Below are positions 24,860 through 38,442 of a stretch of DNA of 64,000 nucleotides, one piece after another (the stretch's first letter is position 1; each line of letters begins with the position of its first letter). The notes below the pieces were generated by a model. It searched no databases and had not been told where the DNA came from. It saw only the letters and a list, made by a program, of their open reading frames with translations. The translations under genes and the position numbers were made by a program. Source of the stretch: Narthecium ossifragum (taxonomy: Eukaryota > Streptophyta > Magnoliopsida > Dioscoreales > Nartheciaceae); the NCBI GenBank assembly GCA_963920575.1, contig OY986969.1, forward strand, positions 27,257,434-27,321,433, read 5' to 3'.

Positions 24860-27417
24860 AAGAACGTAAAAAAAGGCTAGAAGTCCTGATTAACACGGGA
24901 CATCAACCATCAGATAGACTACAAAACGTACATTAGCCAGCTCTCGAGGCCACGACAGTCCCCCATTAGGATAACAAATGGCTAGATGAGATACATAGGT
25001 CGTCTAACCACTGTGCGTGGTTGAACATTTTCCCATTGTTACTAGCTAATTGGATAGTAACATTGTCTTCGAGAGAACAATTGATGCACATGGATAGCTA
25101 GCTAGCTAGAAACCTCCATTTGAACAAGTGCCACGTCCCCCAGGCACAATGGGATGCATGCGAAGTAATTTTAGATCAGCCAAGCTTCCAGTACATGTGG
25201 TTGCATAAGGAGACAAATAGCTATTTATTAGCGCTGTTACCTATGAATAAGATGAGGATTGACACGTACGCCACTGGGATTACAATTAGGAAAGCAATAG
25301 CCAAAAAACTATGCCAACAGTGCATATGGCATTATGGCCAATGGATCGGTGGTTGATATGTCACCAAATGCGAGCACCCACCATGTGGTCCCAAAGAGCA
25401 CTCGTGCAGGCAAAGAATGCGCACATCTATGCATCAGATGCAGACCCCCCGTCATTGACGTGTTAACCACCAAGACTGTAACTTAAGTACTTAACCATGA
25501 ATTAATGTAGGCGAAGAGAGTCATACGTACCTTCCACGAAAGTAACCTCCCCAAATACTCATGTGGACGTCATAAAATAGTGTTATATTGATCTAATCAC
25601 CCTCCTTGGATCATGTAATTAAGGGACAATGCTCTGTAGGTTAACATATATACTACACCTCTAATGCTGAACATGGACGCAAGAGACAAATGCCTGCAAA
25701 AAATCATGTCTCGTAATACACAGGGAGCATGTCGCATGCGATCGATGGTGGACACGAGAATCACAACCTTAATTAGTCCACGCTATATAGATAGTCTCTT
25801 TGCAGAACTATTCGCATGTAACTCACGAGGATTTATAGCCCCGGCTTCCATGAATTTTCCAGATGCCATGGAAACAGGAGACAGGGAGAAGTGATCCTCT
25901 ATTAAACTAGTTTGGTGTGTTGGGAATTGAATTGGTAATAGCTAGCTAGGATTTAGAAGGAGGGGAATCTAATCCTCATCCTTTCAATCCGCTTCTTCTC
26001 GAGCTTTCAGACTGGCAGAGTGTATGTTATATATACTACATATGTGTTTTGTTCCCATTAGGGAAGTATAGCAGATTCCACGCATACACCTGGCAAATTA
26101 ATCAAGTACTAATGATGGTATCCAATGCTAACTTACTGCATGATTACAAGATGATGTTACACGTTGAGATGTTAATTAATGCATAGTAAACGAATGCATA
26201 CCAGACAAATGTACAGCTTAATTAGGTGAGGCGACAGTTAAATATATAGGACAAACTTCTATGTGGTCCAACCATTTCCGATGACTCGATGAGGTCCGTC
26301 CTTTAATTAATTGATTTGCCTCTACCTCGTTATTAGTAAACAGAGGGGTGGGTGAAAGAGAGGAGTGACCACCCTTGACCTGTTTTTTAGTGACACGTTT
26401 GCTTAAATCTAGCTTTGGCGTGTCTAAATTAATGATCTGCACGATAGCAACATGCATGAGTAAATTGCAACCCGTAGCAGTAATGCAGGACATGGGGTTG
26501 TTGTTAATGGAAATTACTTTCCAGCCGGGCAGACGATGATTTTGAGATGATAGTGAGTGTTGAAAGCAACTCGGCTACTTTTGTATATGATCTTTCCCCA
26601 AAGATAAAAGACCTTTGCATATGATCATAACCCAAAAGAGAGAAGTCTTTTTTCCACTTTAGAGGTAGAAACAGATAGACTTTTCTTCACGTTAAAGTCT
26701 TGGCGGATTACCCACATAACAACAGATATATAGCAGCAGCACTCACAGCTAGACAGCGACAAAAGGGAAAGCAAAGGAGCACAAAAACGAATGAATTCAA
26801 AGGAATGGGCTTCTGCAGCAAACATGCAGCTCGATGGAGCTAGTGTGGCCGACCTTTCGCTTTCCTTCTCGATCGGCTCATCCAATTCCAATACTGTAAC
26901 AGTTTGGTCACTTCGATAAACGCATTCATGCATGCGATACAGTGCTCGTTGCTACGGCTGTGGCTAGCCCACGCTAGCTTGACTGCAGCAGCGCGTGCGT
27001 ACTGCTCCACTGCCCACTGGAGACCACCGTGACGACTGTGCGATCGCCCCGTCCCCCACCCGCCGGATGGATGTTTGAGCTCCATGCTACGTATTCGAAT
27101 CCCTTGGATCTTTTTTGGGGCAGTAAAAGCACTGCAGTACTGTGGCCCAGGTTATGCGCACTGGGACCCGGCCACCTACGCCAGCCGTGTAATTACTCGA
27201 GCGAGCATAAAAGGCGTGGTTGGTGCTTGAGCTGCAGCACGTCCAGCGAGGCCTTGCCCTTTTATTCTGGTAACTGTTCCAGGGAGCCTTATTCCCTCAC
27301 GGTCATGGACTCCTGCAGCATCAAATAACTAGCCTCAGTCAAAAGCTTCCCTTTCTAGTACAACACTCTTCAATCTTCATGCAGCTAAGCCGATCCAATT
27401 TACGTATGATCCCTCCC

Positions 27418-27538
27418 AGCAGCACTACCAGTGCAACTAGCCGGGCTTAGTACCCTAGAGCTTCAACATCCTGATCATTCACTACCAGTGGAACTAGCCG
27501 GGCTTAGTACGCTGGAGCTGCAGCATCCTGATCATTAA
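27418..27538 (+). repeat. 60-bp tandem duplication
   Basis: Two adjacent copies, each containing CACTACCAGTG, AACTAGCCGGGCTTAGTAC and CATCCTGATCATT, with four or so differences. Non-coding. Confidence 0.8.
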
Positions 27539-29808
27539 GGTGGTGTTTTGTGAGGGGATAAGTTATTATGGATTAAGAGATTTTTTGAATGGAAAAAATT
27601 AAGGTAAGTAATGATTACTTGAAATAGGAAAAAATATTTAGACGTAGAAAATGCAATAATGATAGATATAATTTACTTTACTTATAGTTTTAATTTTATG
27701 AGTATCGTGATTTTCATTTACATTTTTTATTATAATTTTCAACGTGTTGGTGCATCAATGTTTATGTCACAAATATAATATAGTATATATAACTAGTTTC
27801 TATATAATACTAGGTGGGTCTCTGTATCACCTGATACGGGTAACCATCACCTTCCACTACTCTCTCTCTTCTAATCACATGGTCTCTCTCTTTTAACCAC
27901 ATGGTTCCATCACCCCCTATTGCTCCCTTCCACGTGGCTCTATCTCGATCGCTTGATATATCCGGGCATAATTAGGATCGGGCATCTTCAACCACATAAT
28001 TGAATGCACATTATCTTATATAATAGATATACTATAACATATAATACATATTAAATAATACAAAATATTATGTGATGTATATTATATATAAATATACTAT
28101 ATATTAATATAATATAATCGAAAATATATACAATATATTACAATAAATAATACTATTATACTACATAGTATACTATAATATATATAAAAATATTATTATA
28201 TCATAAAATTACAATATATAAAATATAATACATATTATCGATTATATCATATTTTAAAAACTAATATATTAATTTAATTTAATGATACCTTTCATGTTGT
28301 ACCAATTGGTATTAAGATTTGTAAGTCGATTATGTTATGCATGTTTGCATCAGGATTCATGTCATGTGTCCCAAGAATCGTGATATAATAGTATTAAAAT
28401 ATTTAGTTTTTCTACTAATTTTTATATAAAGATAAAATCAAAATTTTATTGGTTTTTTAATAAAATTCCCAATTCCCACCTTAACTCTAATTTCAAAAGT
28501 GAGGATAACTTGGTAACCTGGGTTTGGGTTTGAGATCTTATCTTAGCTTATTCTCCTTTCTATTCCAATGATTTTTGAAAATAAATTAAAAAATAAGGGG
28601 TTATTTCACCCTTATTCCCAGACCAATCAGGGTTAAGAAGTTATCTAAGCGGGGTGGTGGATCCGGGGGGTCTGGTCAGAATTCGCGTCTGAGATCCGAT
28701 TTCCCTGCTGTCGGGAGATCAGCGCTGTGTCGCCGCGCGGCGCGCCCGGGTCACGCTCTATTAATTAACCGCGTGTCCATATTAATAAACTGCGGTCTTA
28801 TTGGCTCCAAAACAAAGGTCCGTATGTCTTGCGCACGTGCATGCTCGAGGTACGTTGGTCCCATCAATTCACCCATCTGGTGTCGTGTCTATTCCCGGCT
28901 CCATACTGTCTCATCACATGCAGGTGCAGGATTTGGCGGACGCCCATTTCCGTTTCCATTCTAGCTAGTATCAAGCGTCCATTCAATGAGTTTGTAATCA
29001 ATGAGGTTTTATGTTTTATGGTAGCAGCTGCATCGGGTCCAACCGGATTGAATTGAACCGAATCACAAGTAACAATCAAACGTCTCCCATCAACCAAACA
29101 AATCCCGAATCCTATCTTATAAGAGCCCAAGTGGATATAAAACCTCCATCAGACGGTGCACAAAAATTGACTTGAACGGTGGAGGAAGCTAACTGAATTC
29201 ATTTAGTTATAAAATAACCTAATAGTAACCGAATGCCCATCTTATAAAATAACGGAATAACTCATTTTATAAAATAACCAAACACCCACTCTATCTCATA
29301 AGAGACCAGGACAACTAAAAGAATCCTATAGAAAATAAATTTGAATAAAAAAAATAGAGAATCAGCGGACACATACAAGAATTCGTTTAGTTACATAGAT
29401 CTTGATTGTCAGATTAAACCGTGTCAGAAGCATGGAACACGAGCATTCATTAATCACTTATACAGGGACTGCTAAAACTTATCCGATGTAACTATCGCAT
29501 GCTTGATTGATCGCAATTACAGAGTCACCTATGGGATTTTTACGGCATGATGGTAAAGAGATTTGTAGGATATATTTCGGACGTTGTTGAGATATTCCAG
29601 CTTATCGTGCCGTGATGGAAGAGGACCAGCGGAGGGTACGGAGAAACCTCCAACACCCGCTTCTCTCTCTCTCAGCCTTTTAATTTTTAGCATTGTCCAC
29701 CCTCCCTTTTGTCCAACTAGCACTAGAAAACATCACCTCGAAAACCAGAACCAGGGATTTCAAAACCCCACCATCGATTGACCCTCTTCACTCCAAGGCT
29801 TCCACCTT

Positions 29809-29830
29809 CCTCTCTCTCTCTCTCTCTCTT
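29809..29830 (+). repeat. (TC)n microsatellite in 5' leader
   Basis: An uninterrupted TC dinucleotide run about 115 bp before the start codon of the DUF4378-type gene, probably in its 5' UTR. CT-rich leaders are common in plant genes. Confidence 0.8.
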
Positions 29831-29944
29831 CTCCTCGTTTCTCTTTAACCCTTGCTTTCTGTTTCTGGTGCCATTGAAGACGAGCTTAATCTGGTGTTCT
29901 TCTTATCTTTACCATATTTCTTCGAGCTGTGCTACTATACGACA

Positions 29945-32512
29945 ATGGCGGGAAGAAATCTGAGGGAGCTCCTGAGAGAAGAGCAGGAGCCATTCGTCCT
30001 AAAGAGCTACATCGAGGAGCGGCGCAGCCATTTCCGGCGGTGGCCACCACCGCCTAGAACCCATCTCCACTCGAAGAGGCCCCAACCCATCTCCCAAAAC
30101 ATGGATGTCACCTCGACTCCACCCAAAAGTTCTCTGTTTTCCCCGTTCAACTCCTCCGACGCGAAGGGGTCATGGCTCTTGGATTTCCCGGGAAGGACCC
30201 CGTTGTCTGCGCGTAAAGCCACCGCCCAGATGCTGCTCCAGGCGGCACTGAGGATCCATGAGAATACCGAGATGCCAAAAAACAGAAAGGCCAAGGGCTC
30301 GGTCAAAGACCTCGGCTTTGGCTTCTTTGCATCGGTACTGAAACGCCTCGTGTTGAGGAGGTGGAGGTGCGAGATAGAGGCCAAGGAGATGAGGATCTCG
30401 GCGAGAGAAGTCTCGCGACGCAGCCCCTCTTCCACAGGGGTATGCGGCCAAGACGCACAAGTAGCAGTGTGCGTCCAAGAGAAGCATTTTCTCGAGATGC
30501 ATCGCTCGAGTTATAGCGAGCGAAGAATTGAAACAGAGAAGAACCACTTGAAAGTGGACAATGCCATGGGCTCCAGTTTTTGTGAATTAGAACCGGGTTC
30601 GTCGGAGAAGCGGGTTTCGGCCTGCGGTGTGATTCACGATGAGTGCGCCTCGACGCCATCGACGCCGCCACAAATAGTCCCGTCCGACGAGATCGCATCG
30701 CCGGAGGTCGTGTCGCCGGCGGGTTCCCCGCGACGCCTGGAAATTGAGGTCGGTTGTTTTCATATTCATATTTAATTGGTCCTTTTTAAAATTTCAGTAC
30801 TTTTTTTATTCTTAAATCCTTGTCACCTTAGAATCCTATGCGGGTGTCGCGAGCCGCACTCTTGCGGCTCGCCCGAGTTAAAATCCTACTGCAATTTTGA
30901 TTTTAACTCTATATAAGTCGCATCGAGCCACTCACTGTGGCGCTTACTTCGAGCTTTGGTTTGCTAATTTGCTCATTTAATGCTTATAAGTAGGATGCAT
31001 CAACCAAGAGGCAACAAAGTTTAGTTAGCTGCGAGTTGTCTCAGGCCATTTTTGTGGGTGCTTATTTGATTAGACTGGGTCGACTCAGTGCTCCTATATT
31101 TTCCACCATCATTTATTGTAAAATTGCCAACTCGAAGTTTGGGAGTCTGATATTTAATTTCTCCTTTTAATGTGGGAATTGTCGGGAAATATGACGGGAA
31201 AGCTCTTGGTTGTTATTGGACGGATTCAAAACGATGGAGGACATAGCCGTCATCTCTACTTGCTTGCGACAGTGGACCCATGAGCTATGGTGCTAAAGGA
31301 CAAAAAGCTTCATGGTTTTATAACTCAACGTCTAATCTAGTGGTCTGTGGTCTACGGGTTGAACGCGCTGACTCTTATTCCAACTTCCTTAGCTTTGGAA
31401 TCTTTTTGCTCGCCTTATCTGTGATGATGTATATTTTGACATTATTAACATTATTCTGAGTTTCTTCAAGTTGGCAAGCACAACTAGCTTTATTAATTCA
31501 ATGTAGCGTAGAAATAATTTCCGAGGATCTAATTTGGTTGCAAATTATTCAAGTTCAGTCGCATGTAGTGTTTGTTACTGCAACTGATCGATCATCTCTA
31601 TTCTTTATACCTACGTTGCTGTAGCAGTCTCAGAGACAGCTGTTTGGTGGCACAGCCGACGATGGCAGAAGCAAGGCAGCAGAGAAAGAGTACGACGAGG
31701 AGGAGAAGGAACAGTTCAGCCCCGTCTCAGTGCTGGACCCCCTGTTCCACGAGGACGACGAGGACCACTGTGATGCCCACGTGGAGCAATACCAGCGTAG
31801 CCTCGCCCTCGTACAGAGTACGGTGCTACTAACCCCTCTCTTCTTTTTATCCCCCACTCACGCTACTGTTGTTCCCAGTTCTGATCGTAAAGTACACCAC
31901 AACCGAGTGTACTTGCTTGTAATAATTTGAATTCAAATTTGATGGGTTTGCTGCTCCCCTTTTGGTGCAGGAGCCAAGCAGCAGGTGCTGCACCAGATTC
32001 GCAGGTTCGAGAGGTTAGCCGAGATGGACCCGGTCGAATTGGACAGACTATTGGCTGAAAAAGACGATGTCAACGTCGATGGTTCCGAAGAGATCGATGA
32101 CAGTTGCCACCAATGTTTGGATTTCGATGAACTACTGCCTGAATTGGTTCAAGAGATTATTATTGGGTCGAATGGTTGTTGTTGTGATCGGAGAATACCA
32201 AGACTTGTTTCGGACCTGGTCCAAGAAGAGAAGGGAGCTGGAATTACAAATGAAATGGAAGGCCAGCTGGCACAGAGAGTGATTGGGAGATTTGAGGCAT
32301 GGAAAGCGGTGGGATCCAACACTATAGACATGATGGTCGAGTCGGAATTTAGACGCGAGGGAAAGGAGTGGAAGAGTCACGACGAGCATGTCCAAGCGGC
32401 CGCGGCCCACATAGAGCTCGCCATCTTTGAGCTCTTAGTATTGGAGTTGTCTAGTGAATTGGTACCATCATTGATGGACCACCACGATGAGCTTGCTAGC
32501 TTAGTGCATTGA
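29945..32512 (+). CDS. DUF4378-domain protein, function unknown
   Basis: Three exons: 29945-30748, 31628-31817 and 31971-32512, in phase, giving 511 aa. The start is the ATG opening MAGRNLRELLREEQEPF, preferred over an in-frame upstream ATG at 29852 because this N-terminus matches plant homologues as I recall them. Features in order: basic N-terminus with SYIEERR; a Pro/Ser-rich linker; LGFGFFASVLKRL (about 120-135); a Ser-rich region; an acidic stretch (EKEYDEEEKEQFSP); LHQIRRFERLAEMDP (about 335-350); and a C-terminal helical block ending EHVQAAAAHIELAIFELLVLE, the usual end of DUF4378. These proteins are plant-specific; some DUF4378 relatives are microtubule-associated (TRM proteins), but that role is not shown here. 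The exon 2 acceptor could also be 3 bp earlier (31625). Confidence 0.82.
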
Positions 32513-35145
32513 TAACCATGTATATGTATGTGCTCTCAGTCCAAATTTTTGGGCCGACCAGTGGAGGAGTGCTCGGCTGGCTGGCTTGTAGGCCCTATTC
32601 AAATGAGCGACAATGACGACGCGTCTTTCCATGACTCGATGCATGTTGCGTGCATCTTTATGCTCATGGAAAGTTGATTGCTCCAAGCTGCTTCCCGATA
32701 GGATTTATGGGGGTTGATGATTGCCGTGATTATGATCGAGTTAGTTTGTCAGTCCCAACACTCGCTGCGATGAATCCTTTGGAGGCCCGGTTCTTTCTTG
32801 GCGTGCTCCATTTCCAATGACTTTTGTGGTTGTTCGATTACTTTATGATAAAGCACTGTAGGATCATGTGATCATAAAGCACTGCAGGATCATGTGATCG
32901 ATACACCAGGTAGTTTACTTTTGCTCTCAGAAAGAAAAGACCGCGTAGGAATTAATTAAGAACATGGTTAATAGACCACGCGGAGTAACACTTTAGGTTA
33001 TTCTCATCAGCTTCCCTATCCATTCATTCTAAAATATTCAAATATATATTAGTACACTATTTTATAGCTTTTCTATTTACAACACCTTACATCAATTTCC
33101 TTAAACCACTACCTACATCATTAGCACTCGTTTGGTTCGGGATTAAGGGGAATATGAATAATGGGGGTTAGGGGTAAAAAAAAGTGGGTTTAGGTAAGAA
33201 AAAGTTGAGAGGAATGGAATATGTGGAATAGTGGTAACCCTATTTATCCCTACTTTGATGTTTGGCTAAAAAGTCGGAATAACGGGGATAAAGTGAGGTT
33301 ATCCCCTCTTATTCTTCAACCAAATGAAGGCTTAAAGTACTCATTCCTCATCTTTTTTTTTTCTTCATATTTTATTCTCCATTTATTATTTAAAAATCAT
33401 ATAATTATAGAATTTGTATTATATTATATAATTAAACTTTGATAATATATATTATATTAAAATATAATATATATTAAATAATATATACTTTTATCTCAAT
33501 AATTAGCATATTATAAAATAATATATACTATAAAATAAATAATATACAATCTTTAAGATATATTTGACAGTCATATAGTTTTATTAAAATAAATAATATA
33601 CAACTTGAAGAACATGTAAATTGAGATAGGCACTACTTTAATGTTTTTGTTTCTCAATAAAACCCATCATAAAAGATCAGACATTAATATTTTACATTAA
33701 AATATAATATGAGAAAGTGAACAGTGCTCCCCTACATGTGGGTGTAGGGGAGTATCGTTCATCTCCCTCGCTTTAGGGTGGATGTAGGTAGCCGATGTGG
33801 CATTAAAGCTGATGTTTCCTTGTTTTTCCTCCCTAATAATAGATTAAGGAGTGGTTCGATGGATCATCAATGGGTGGTGCCCTTAGTACATTAAATTTTG
33901 TACCAAGAAATAACATCCCATGTTAGTAGAGAAAGAACATCTCGACTCGACCCAATCTGATCTGATCGGACTGAAAAAGATTTGATCGGTGGAACTAAAC
34001 GAGACGCTTGCGAGTCGGGCTTGAAGACCTCATAATAAATGTCCCGTAGTCCAACGGCGGACCACTTTCCATGCATCTCCAGCTGTCAACGGTCGCTCAC
34101 ATCAATCAGCCGAGGAACGGAAGGCGACGGGAAGGAAGAGGCGAGTCCCGCGAGTGGCTCACGTTCTCGCGGATTGACTTCCGAATCCACTCTACCGGAG
34201 AAGTCTTGGGAGTCCTCCTGGCCTTACTAAGATGCCTTTAATTAGAGTGATACATGGTGCTTGCAGAGCAGTGATGTGTCATTGGAGTACGTGGACAAAG
34301 CTCGCCATCCAATTGGTGGCTGTAGGGGGTCCCAACTCAGTCCCACTGAAATCTCCAATCAAAATCGTGCCACGTGTGTATATGTGCGCGAATTGCCCCC
34401 AAATCATTATTGGGTGCGAGTAGGGTATACAAACCATGGCAAGTCGTCGTATAAGCTTGATGTCGAAATAGCTGGGGGGCCTCTCTCGGCGTCTTCCCGA
34501 CGCCATCATGATCCCTTCCAGTCGAGCTGGGAGAGGACTATAGAATAATACAACCATAATAACGTGCTGTAGTTCTATGCACTCCTCATGGCGGCTGTAT
34601 GATCTTTAACTTGTTAGGGGAAGCGAAACGGGAGTAGTGTTGAAAGAGGTATGTAGATCTGAATCTTCCCTATTTGTTGTTTATTGAATGCTGATTGGTG
34701 GGTGATTTTTAGCCGTCGTTTCGATTGTTGATGTTTGGATTTGTGGTCTACTGTTGAGTAGCTGTTTTTAGTTTATTAGCTGTTTTTAGTTTATTAGCTG
34801 TTTGATCGCTTGGATCCTAGTTGGATGGTTTCAAAGGTGCTTGTTTAGAGTTCGAAACAACCGCTCGCAAACGAGGGTTTGGAGTTGTAGAAATTTTTAA
34901 TGTGAGGTTCTGAGTTTTGGGGTTGGTGAAAAATGCGCTGATGGTTGTCAAGTGAATGGCGCTTGGATGTCATGTTATCGAGAGAGACGATGTCTTGTGT
35001 TCATTGCTTCCAATCACTTGCAATTGGTTTTGGGATCATGTCTTGTTTCATTGATTTGTTTATCAGATGCTTTCTATGTGGTGCTAAGAGTGGATGGTCA
35101 TCTGGGCTTCGGGATTTGTGGTTCAGAAATAAGCTGAAGTGCCAA
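32513..35145. other. Intergenic region and upstream part of the coiled-coil gene
   Basis: Holds the 3' side of the DUF4378 gene, a Tourist-type MITE (33124-33331), an AT-rich tract (33380-33620) and a 10-bp perfect hairpin (CTCCCCTACA/TGTAGGGGAG, 33728-33753). A 27-bp tandem repeat containing ATAAAGCACTG lies near 32848-32901. From about 34600 the sequence looks like the leader of the next gene, which may have a 5' UTR intron. No further gene supported. Confidence 0.4.
33124..33331. mobile_element. Tourist (PIF/Harbinger)-type MITE
   Basis: A 208-bp element with imperfect inverted ends GCACTCGTTTGGTT and AACCAAATGAAGGC, flanked by TTA on both sides (33121-33123 and 33332-33334). The 3-bp TTA duplication and TTTGGTT ends are characteristic of Tourist MITEs. 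Confidence 0.75.
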
Positions 35146-37979
35146 ATGGGGGACTCCACTGTCATGACCATCGAGTTCCTTCGGGCTAGGTTGCTCTCTG
35201 AACGGTCCGTTTCAAGAACTGCGAGGCAGCGAGCTGACCAATTGGCTCAAAGGGTAGGGGTGTTCAAGTCCTCTTTCTTTATTTCCTCTGGTGTTTTTTG
35301 TTCTTTTTGCTTTGCTTATTCAAGTGGATTTAATTTGGTATCTGAATTCTTATAGGTCATAGAGCTAGAAGAACAACTTAGGGTTGTCAGTATCCAGAGG
35401 AAGAAAGCAGAGAAAGCAGCAGCGGAGGTTCTCACCATCTTGGAAAGTCAGGGTGTTAGTGACTTCTCTGAGTTGAGCGAGTCCAGCTCCAACCAAGATG
35501 AGGTTTCTGATAAGATTAAAGATCGAGTCGATAATTTGAAGGAAGATGAGACCTCTACAGCCTTGGGGACGGAGAGAACTGAAATGGAGGATAAATTGTC
35601 GGGATCCGAGCTTGAAGTTTCACCTTCTCAAGGAAGGAGTTTATCTTGGAAGAGTCGCAGCAATAGCCCAGACTCCATTGAGAAGCGTAGCTTGAAGCAG
35701 ATGACGCAGAGGCAGCGGCGAAGCAGGATTTTGTCTAGTGCTGGGTCTTCTCCCAAGCATCGTGGTGGGAAGTCTTGCCGGAAGATTAAAAAAGGGGAAA
35801 TGGGGTACTGAACTATTACTTCCTAGTTACTTGCAAAATTTAGAATCACCAATTATATTTTCTTATGTGGTTACCAATTCTGTAATGTTCATACTTCTGC
35901 CAGATATGATGTAGAAGAAAAGAAAGACAAGAATAACCGCCTTGATGTCCACATAAGTGGAGAAGCTGCATGGTGTAATCTTTCTGATGTTCAGCATGAC
36001 ATTCATAGAGAAGCTTCTCAAAACGAGTTTAAGAAAGCTTCAGCACATGCTCGAGTAGAAGGTTCTTTTGATGGTGAAAGAAAGGAAAATGGTGCAGGTC
36101 TCTATGCCAATGGTTTTGATAGAGATGAAGATATGATGAGAGTGCTGGAGCTACGGGATCAGCTAATTGGTCAATACGAAGCTGAGGAAAATGCTCAGAG
36201 AGAATGGGAGGAGAAGTACAATGAGAGCAAAAACTCTAGCCTGGTAATGCACGTGCTAAGGTGTTATTAATAGTGATTACTACGTTGCCAGTGTTTGTGA
36301 ACCTATTTTTCAAGCATCAAGGAACATGCTCCTTTATGTGCTTTGGCCAAGATAAAGGAATTAAGGAAAAAGAAAATATAGTGGATGGTTGTATTGGGAC
36401 ACATGACTGTGCCCCATACACAACTACTGATATTAGCGTAAATTTTGAATGATAGAAGTTATGTCCTCTAGACTTACCTGCTAGGTCGAGTAGCATGTGA
36501 TATCTAGATTGAGAAAGTTGCTTGCGCTAGGTTAGTTATGATAAGCTTATCAAGTCCATGCTTGTTAGGCTTTATGATCCTCAGTGACTTTCTGGGATTG
36601 ACAAATTTTTTATCTTAATAGCATGAATTTGGTTTCACCAATGTCATCTGTTTCTTTAGTATGGGTATGGGAAACAATATTTTTCTGTACTTAATACTTA
36701 TCTGAGTGCAAGTTAAGTTTGTTACCTTCACTGCTGATTTTTGTGCAATTTTTAAGTTGTCAAGTATTGAGAGAGTTTCTTGTCTTTATGACCACTATGT
36801 CAGGGCTTCTGCGACCCTGGAGTGCAGCCTGCCTTAGACGAAATTTCTAGTGATCCCAAGGATGAAGTAGGGGAACTAGCCGACAAATCAACATGCGATC
36901 GTGAAGAAGCAAAATCAAGTCCTGAAACTAATTCTCACCCTGAAGAGCTGGTTGTACAGAAGGTTTTCAACCTCTTGGTGCCTGCTACTCAAAGGGGTAG
37001 TGGCAACAATCTGGAAAAGAGTGGTAGTAGCGACAAAGCAAGAGCTGCAGTTGTTCTCAGTGGCTTTGTCCCGAACGCAGTTACTTCTGGTGGGACTAGC
37101 TTGAATGCTCAGACTAATGGCTCATTTTTTCCACAGTACTACAATCCTATGGCAGTCAAGAATAGTGAGAACAGGCCTCAAGAGTTTGCATTCTGTACAA
37201 AAGAGTGCATCCATATGATCAAGAATTTGAATCACAATACAGGAGTTCCATATGAAAAATCTGACACTGGTTCTAGCAGCAATTCAAGTTCGCATGCAAA
37301 CATTTATGGACTACTTGATAACCAGCCATATGAGAGTCCTTCATCCTCCCATTCTGGTGCGCAATTGTCCAGAAGGCTATCGCCTGCAATCCAAAGGCAA
37401 CTCCACAAACTGCCTGAAGCACCTAAAAGCAGCTTGGGATCCGTTCTGGAAGCTCTTCAGCATGCGAAGATATCATTGAGACAACAACTCGTGGCACCTT
37501 TACCAAGTCATCAAGATACATTGCCAATATCAGTACCAACATATTCTCGAATTGGAGCCGCATCCCTGGATGTTCGTGGTGATTCTGCTGCGCTTTTCAG
37601 GTTGCCTACCGACTCTTTTCCTAAAAATACGCAGTCTCAGTCTAATTTCTATGGTTCACGATTAAGTTCAACAATTCCTGGCCCCAATGTTGGTTATTTC
37701 ATTGCCAGTAACAATCATCAGTATTCTCGTACTTCGTATTTGGAAGCTGGACCAATGGTTTCTGTGGGCAAACAGTATTCTGATCCTTATGACATACCTG
37801 CAATAGGTTTTCGATCTTCCAGTGACCTCTCCCATCCACACTCTACTTTGAAAGCAGAAGCCATGCATGATCAGAGTGGATTTTCCGGTGCTTACTTGGA
37901 TCCTAGAAATGAAATGCCTTCCAGAGATCCCTACATGCATAGTGGTGATGGTGCTTGGTCTGATCTTCGGAGGTTGTAG
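35146..37979 (+). CDS. Plant coiled-coil protein of unknown function
   Basis: Four exons: 35146-35253, 35356-35804, 35904-36243 and 36804-37979, in phase, giving 690 aa. The N-terminus (MTIEFLRARLLSERSVSRTA, then RADQLAQRVIELEEQLR) is a strong coiled coil to about residue 65. A Ser/Glu-rich part follows with basic RRSRILS and KHRGGKSCRKIKK clusters that could be nuclear signals (about 175-210). A second helical segment (ELRDQLIGQYEAEENAQREW) lies at about 275-300. The long last exon is Ser/Asn/Pro-rich and probably disordered, with a short ordered-looking stretch, SSLGSVLEALQHAKISLRQQ (about 500-525). I recognise this layout from uncharacterised plant proteins but know no function. An ATG at 34945 opens another frame without homology and was not used. 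Confidence 0.85.
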
Positions 37980-38118
37980 TCAGGTTTTCCTTTGGATATG
38001 GTGAGGTTTATTTTCTTTCTTGACAATAAGGCTTATGTCGTGTTGTTTTGTATGAAATGGTGACAATTGGGAAGCGATATTTAGCTATCCTGTAACATAT
38101 GTGGGAACTTTTGCCATC

Positions 38119-38124
38119 AATAAA
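38119..38124 (+). terminator. Poly(A) signal of the coiled-coil gene
   Basis: AATAAA 140 bp after the stop at 37979 and 319 bp before the next start codon. The position is right for polyadenylation in the short gap between the two genes. Confidence 0.55.
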
Positions 38125-38442
38125 GCATATTGATATTTCTCGGAGGTTTCTCATGAGTACTGGTAATGAGCATCTATGTCCATTTGGTTTCGGTATTCAA
38201 GAATCAAAACAGAGTTTTTTCCTACTTCTGTTTATCTCAAATCTAAATTCTCGGGTTGGCCCTTATCTTGTTGGCTCTTTAGATAGATATAGAAATCTCT
38301 TGGGGCTTCCTATCGGCCCAGCCCATAGCACTAATGGGCTGGTCGTAATAGCCCATTAGATTTAGTGGGCTCAGACCCTACTAATTCGCACGCGAGAGGA
38401 ACCCGTACGCGAGGAAGCTTTCTTTCGGAGGCGGTCACGACT

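Larger units (their letters stand above)
24870..29944. other. Long intergenic region, AT-rich with repeat debris
   Basis: No multi-exon gene recognised. 27550-28480 is very AT-rich and simple. 26700-27330 is less AT-rich, with short open frames on both strands but no family resemblance. The motif ACTAGGTGGG...CACCTGA followed by GGTAACCAT at about 27811 recurs at about 45567, suggesting a shared transposon end. The last few hundred bases are the upstream region of the DUF4378 gene. Confidence 0.4.

Noticed and set aside
28773..29130. Overlapping frames of 63-88 codons on both strands in a less AT-rich patch
   Set aside because: No start context, splice sites or family resemblance; neither strand stands out.
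30007..30698. Long antisense frames across exon 1 of the DUF4378 gene
   Set aside because: Shadows of a GC-rich coding exon. The sense frame has the family N-terminus and consistent splicing.
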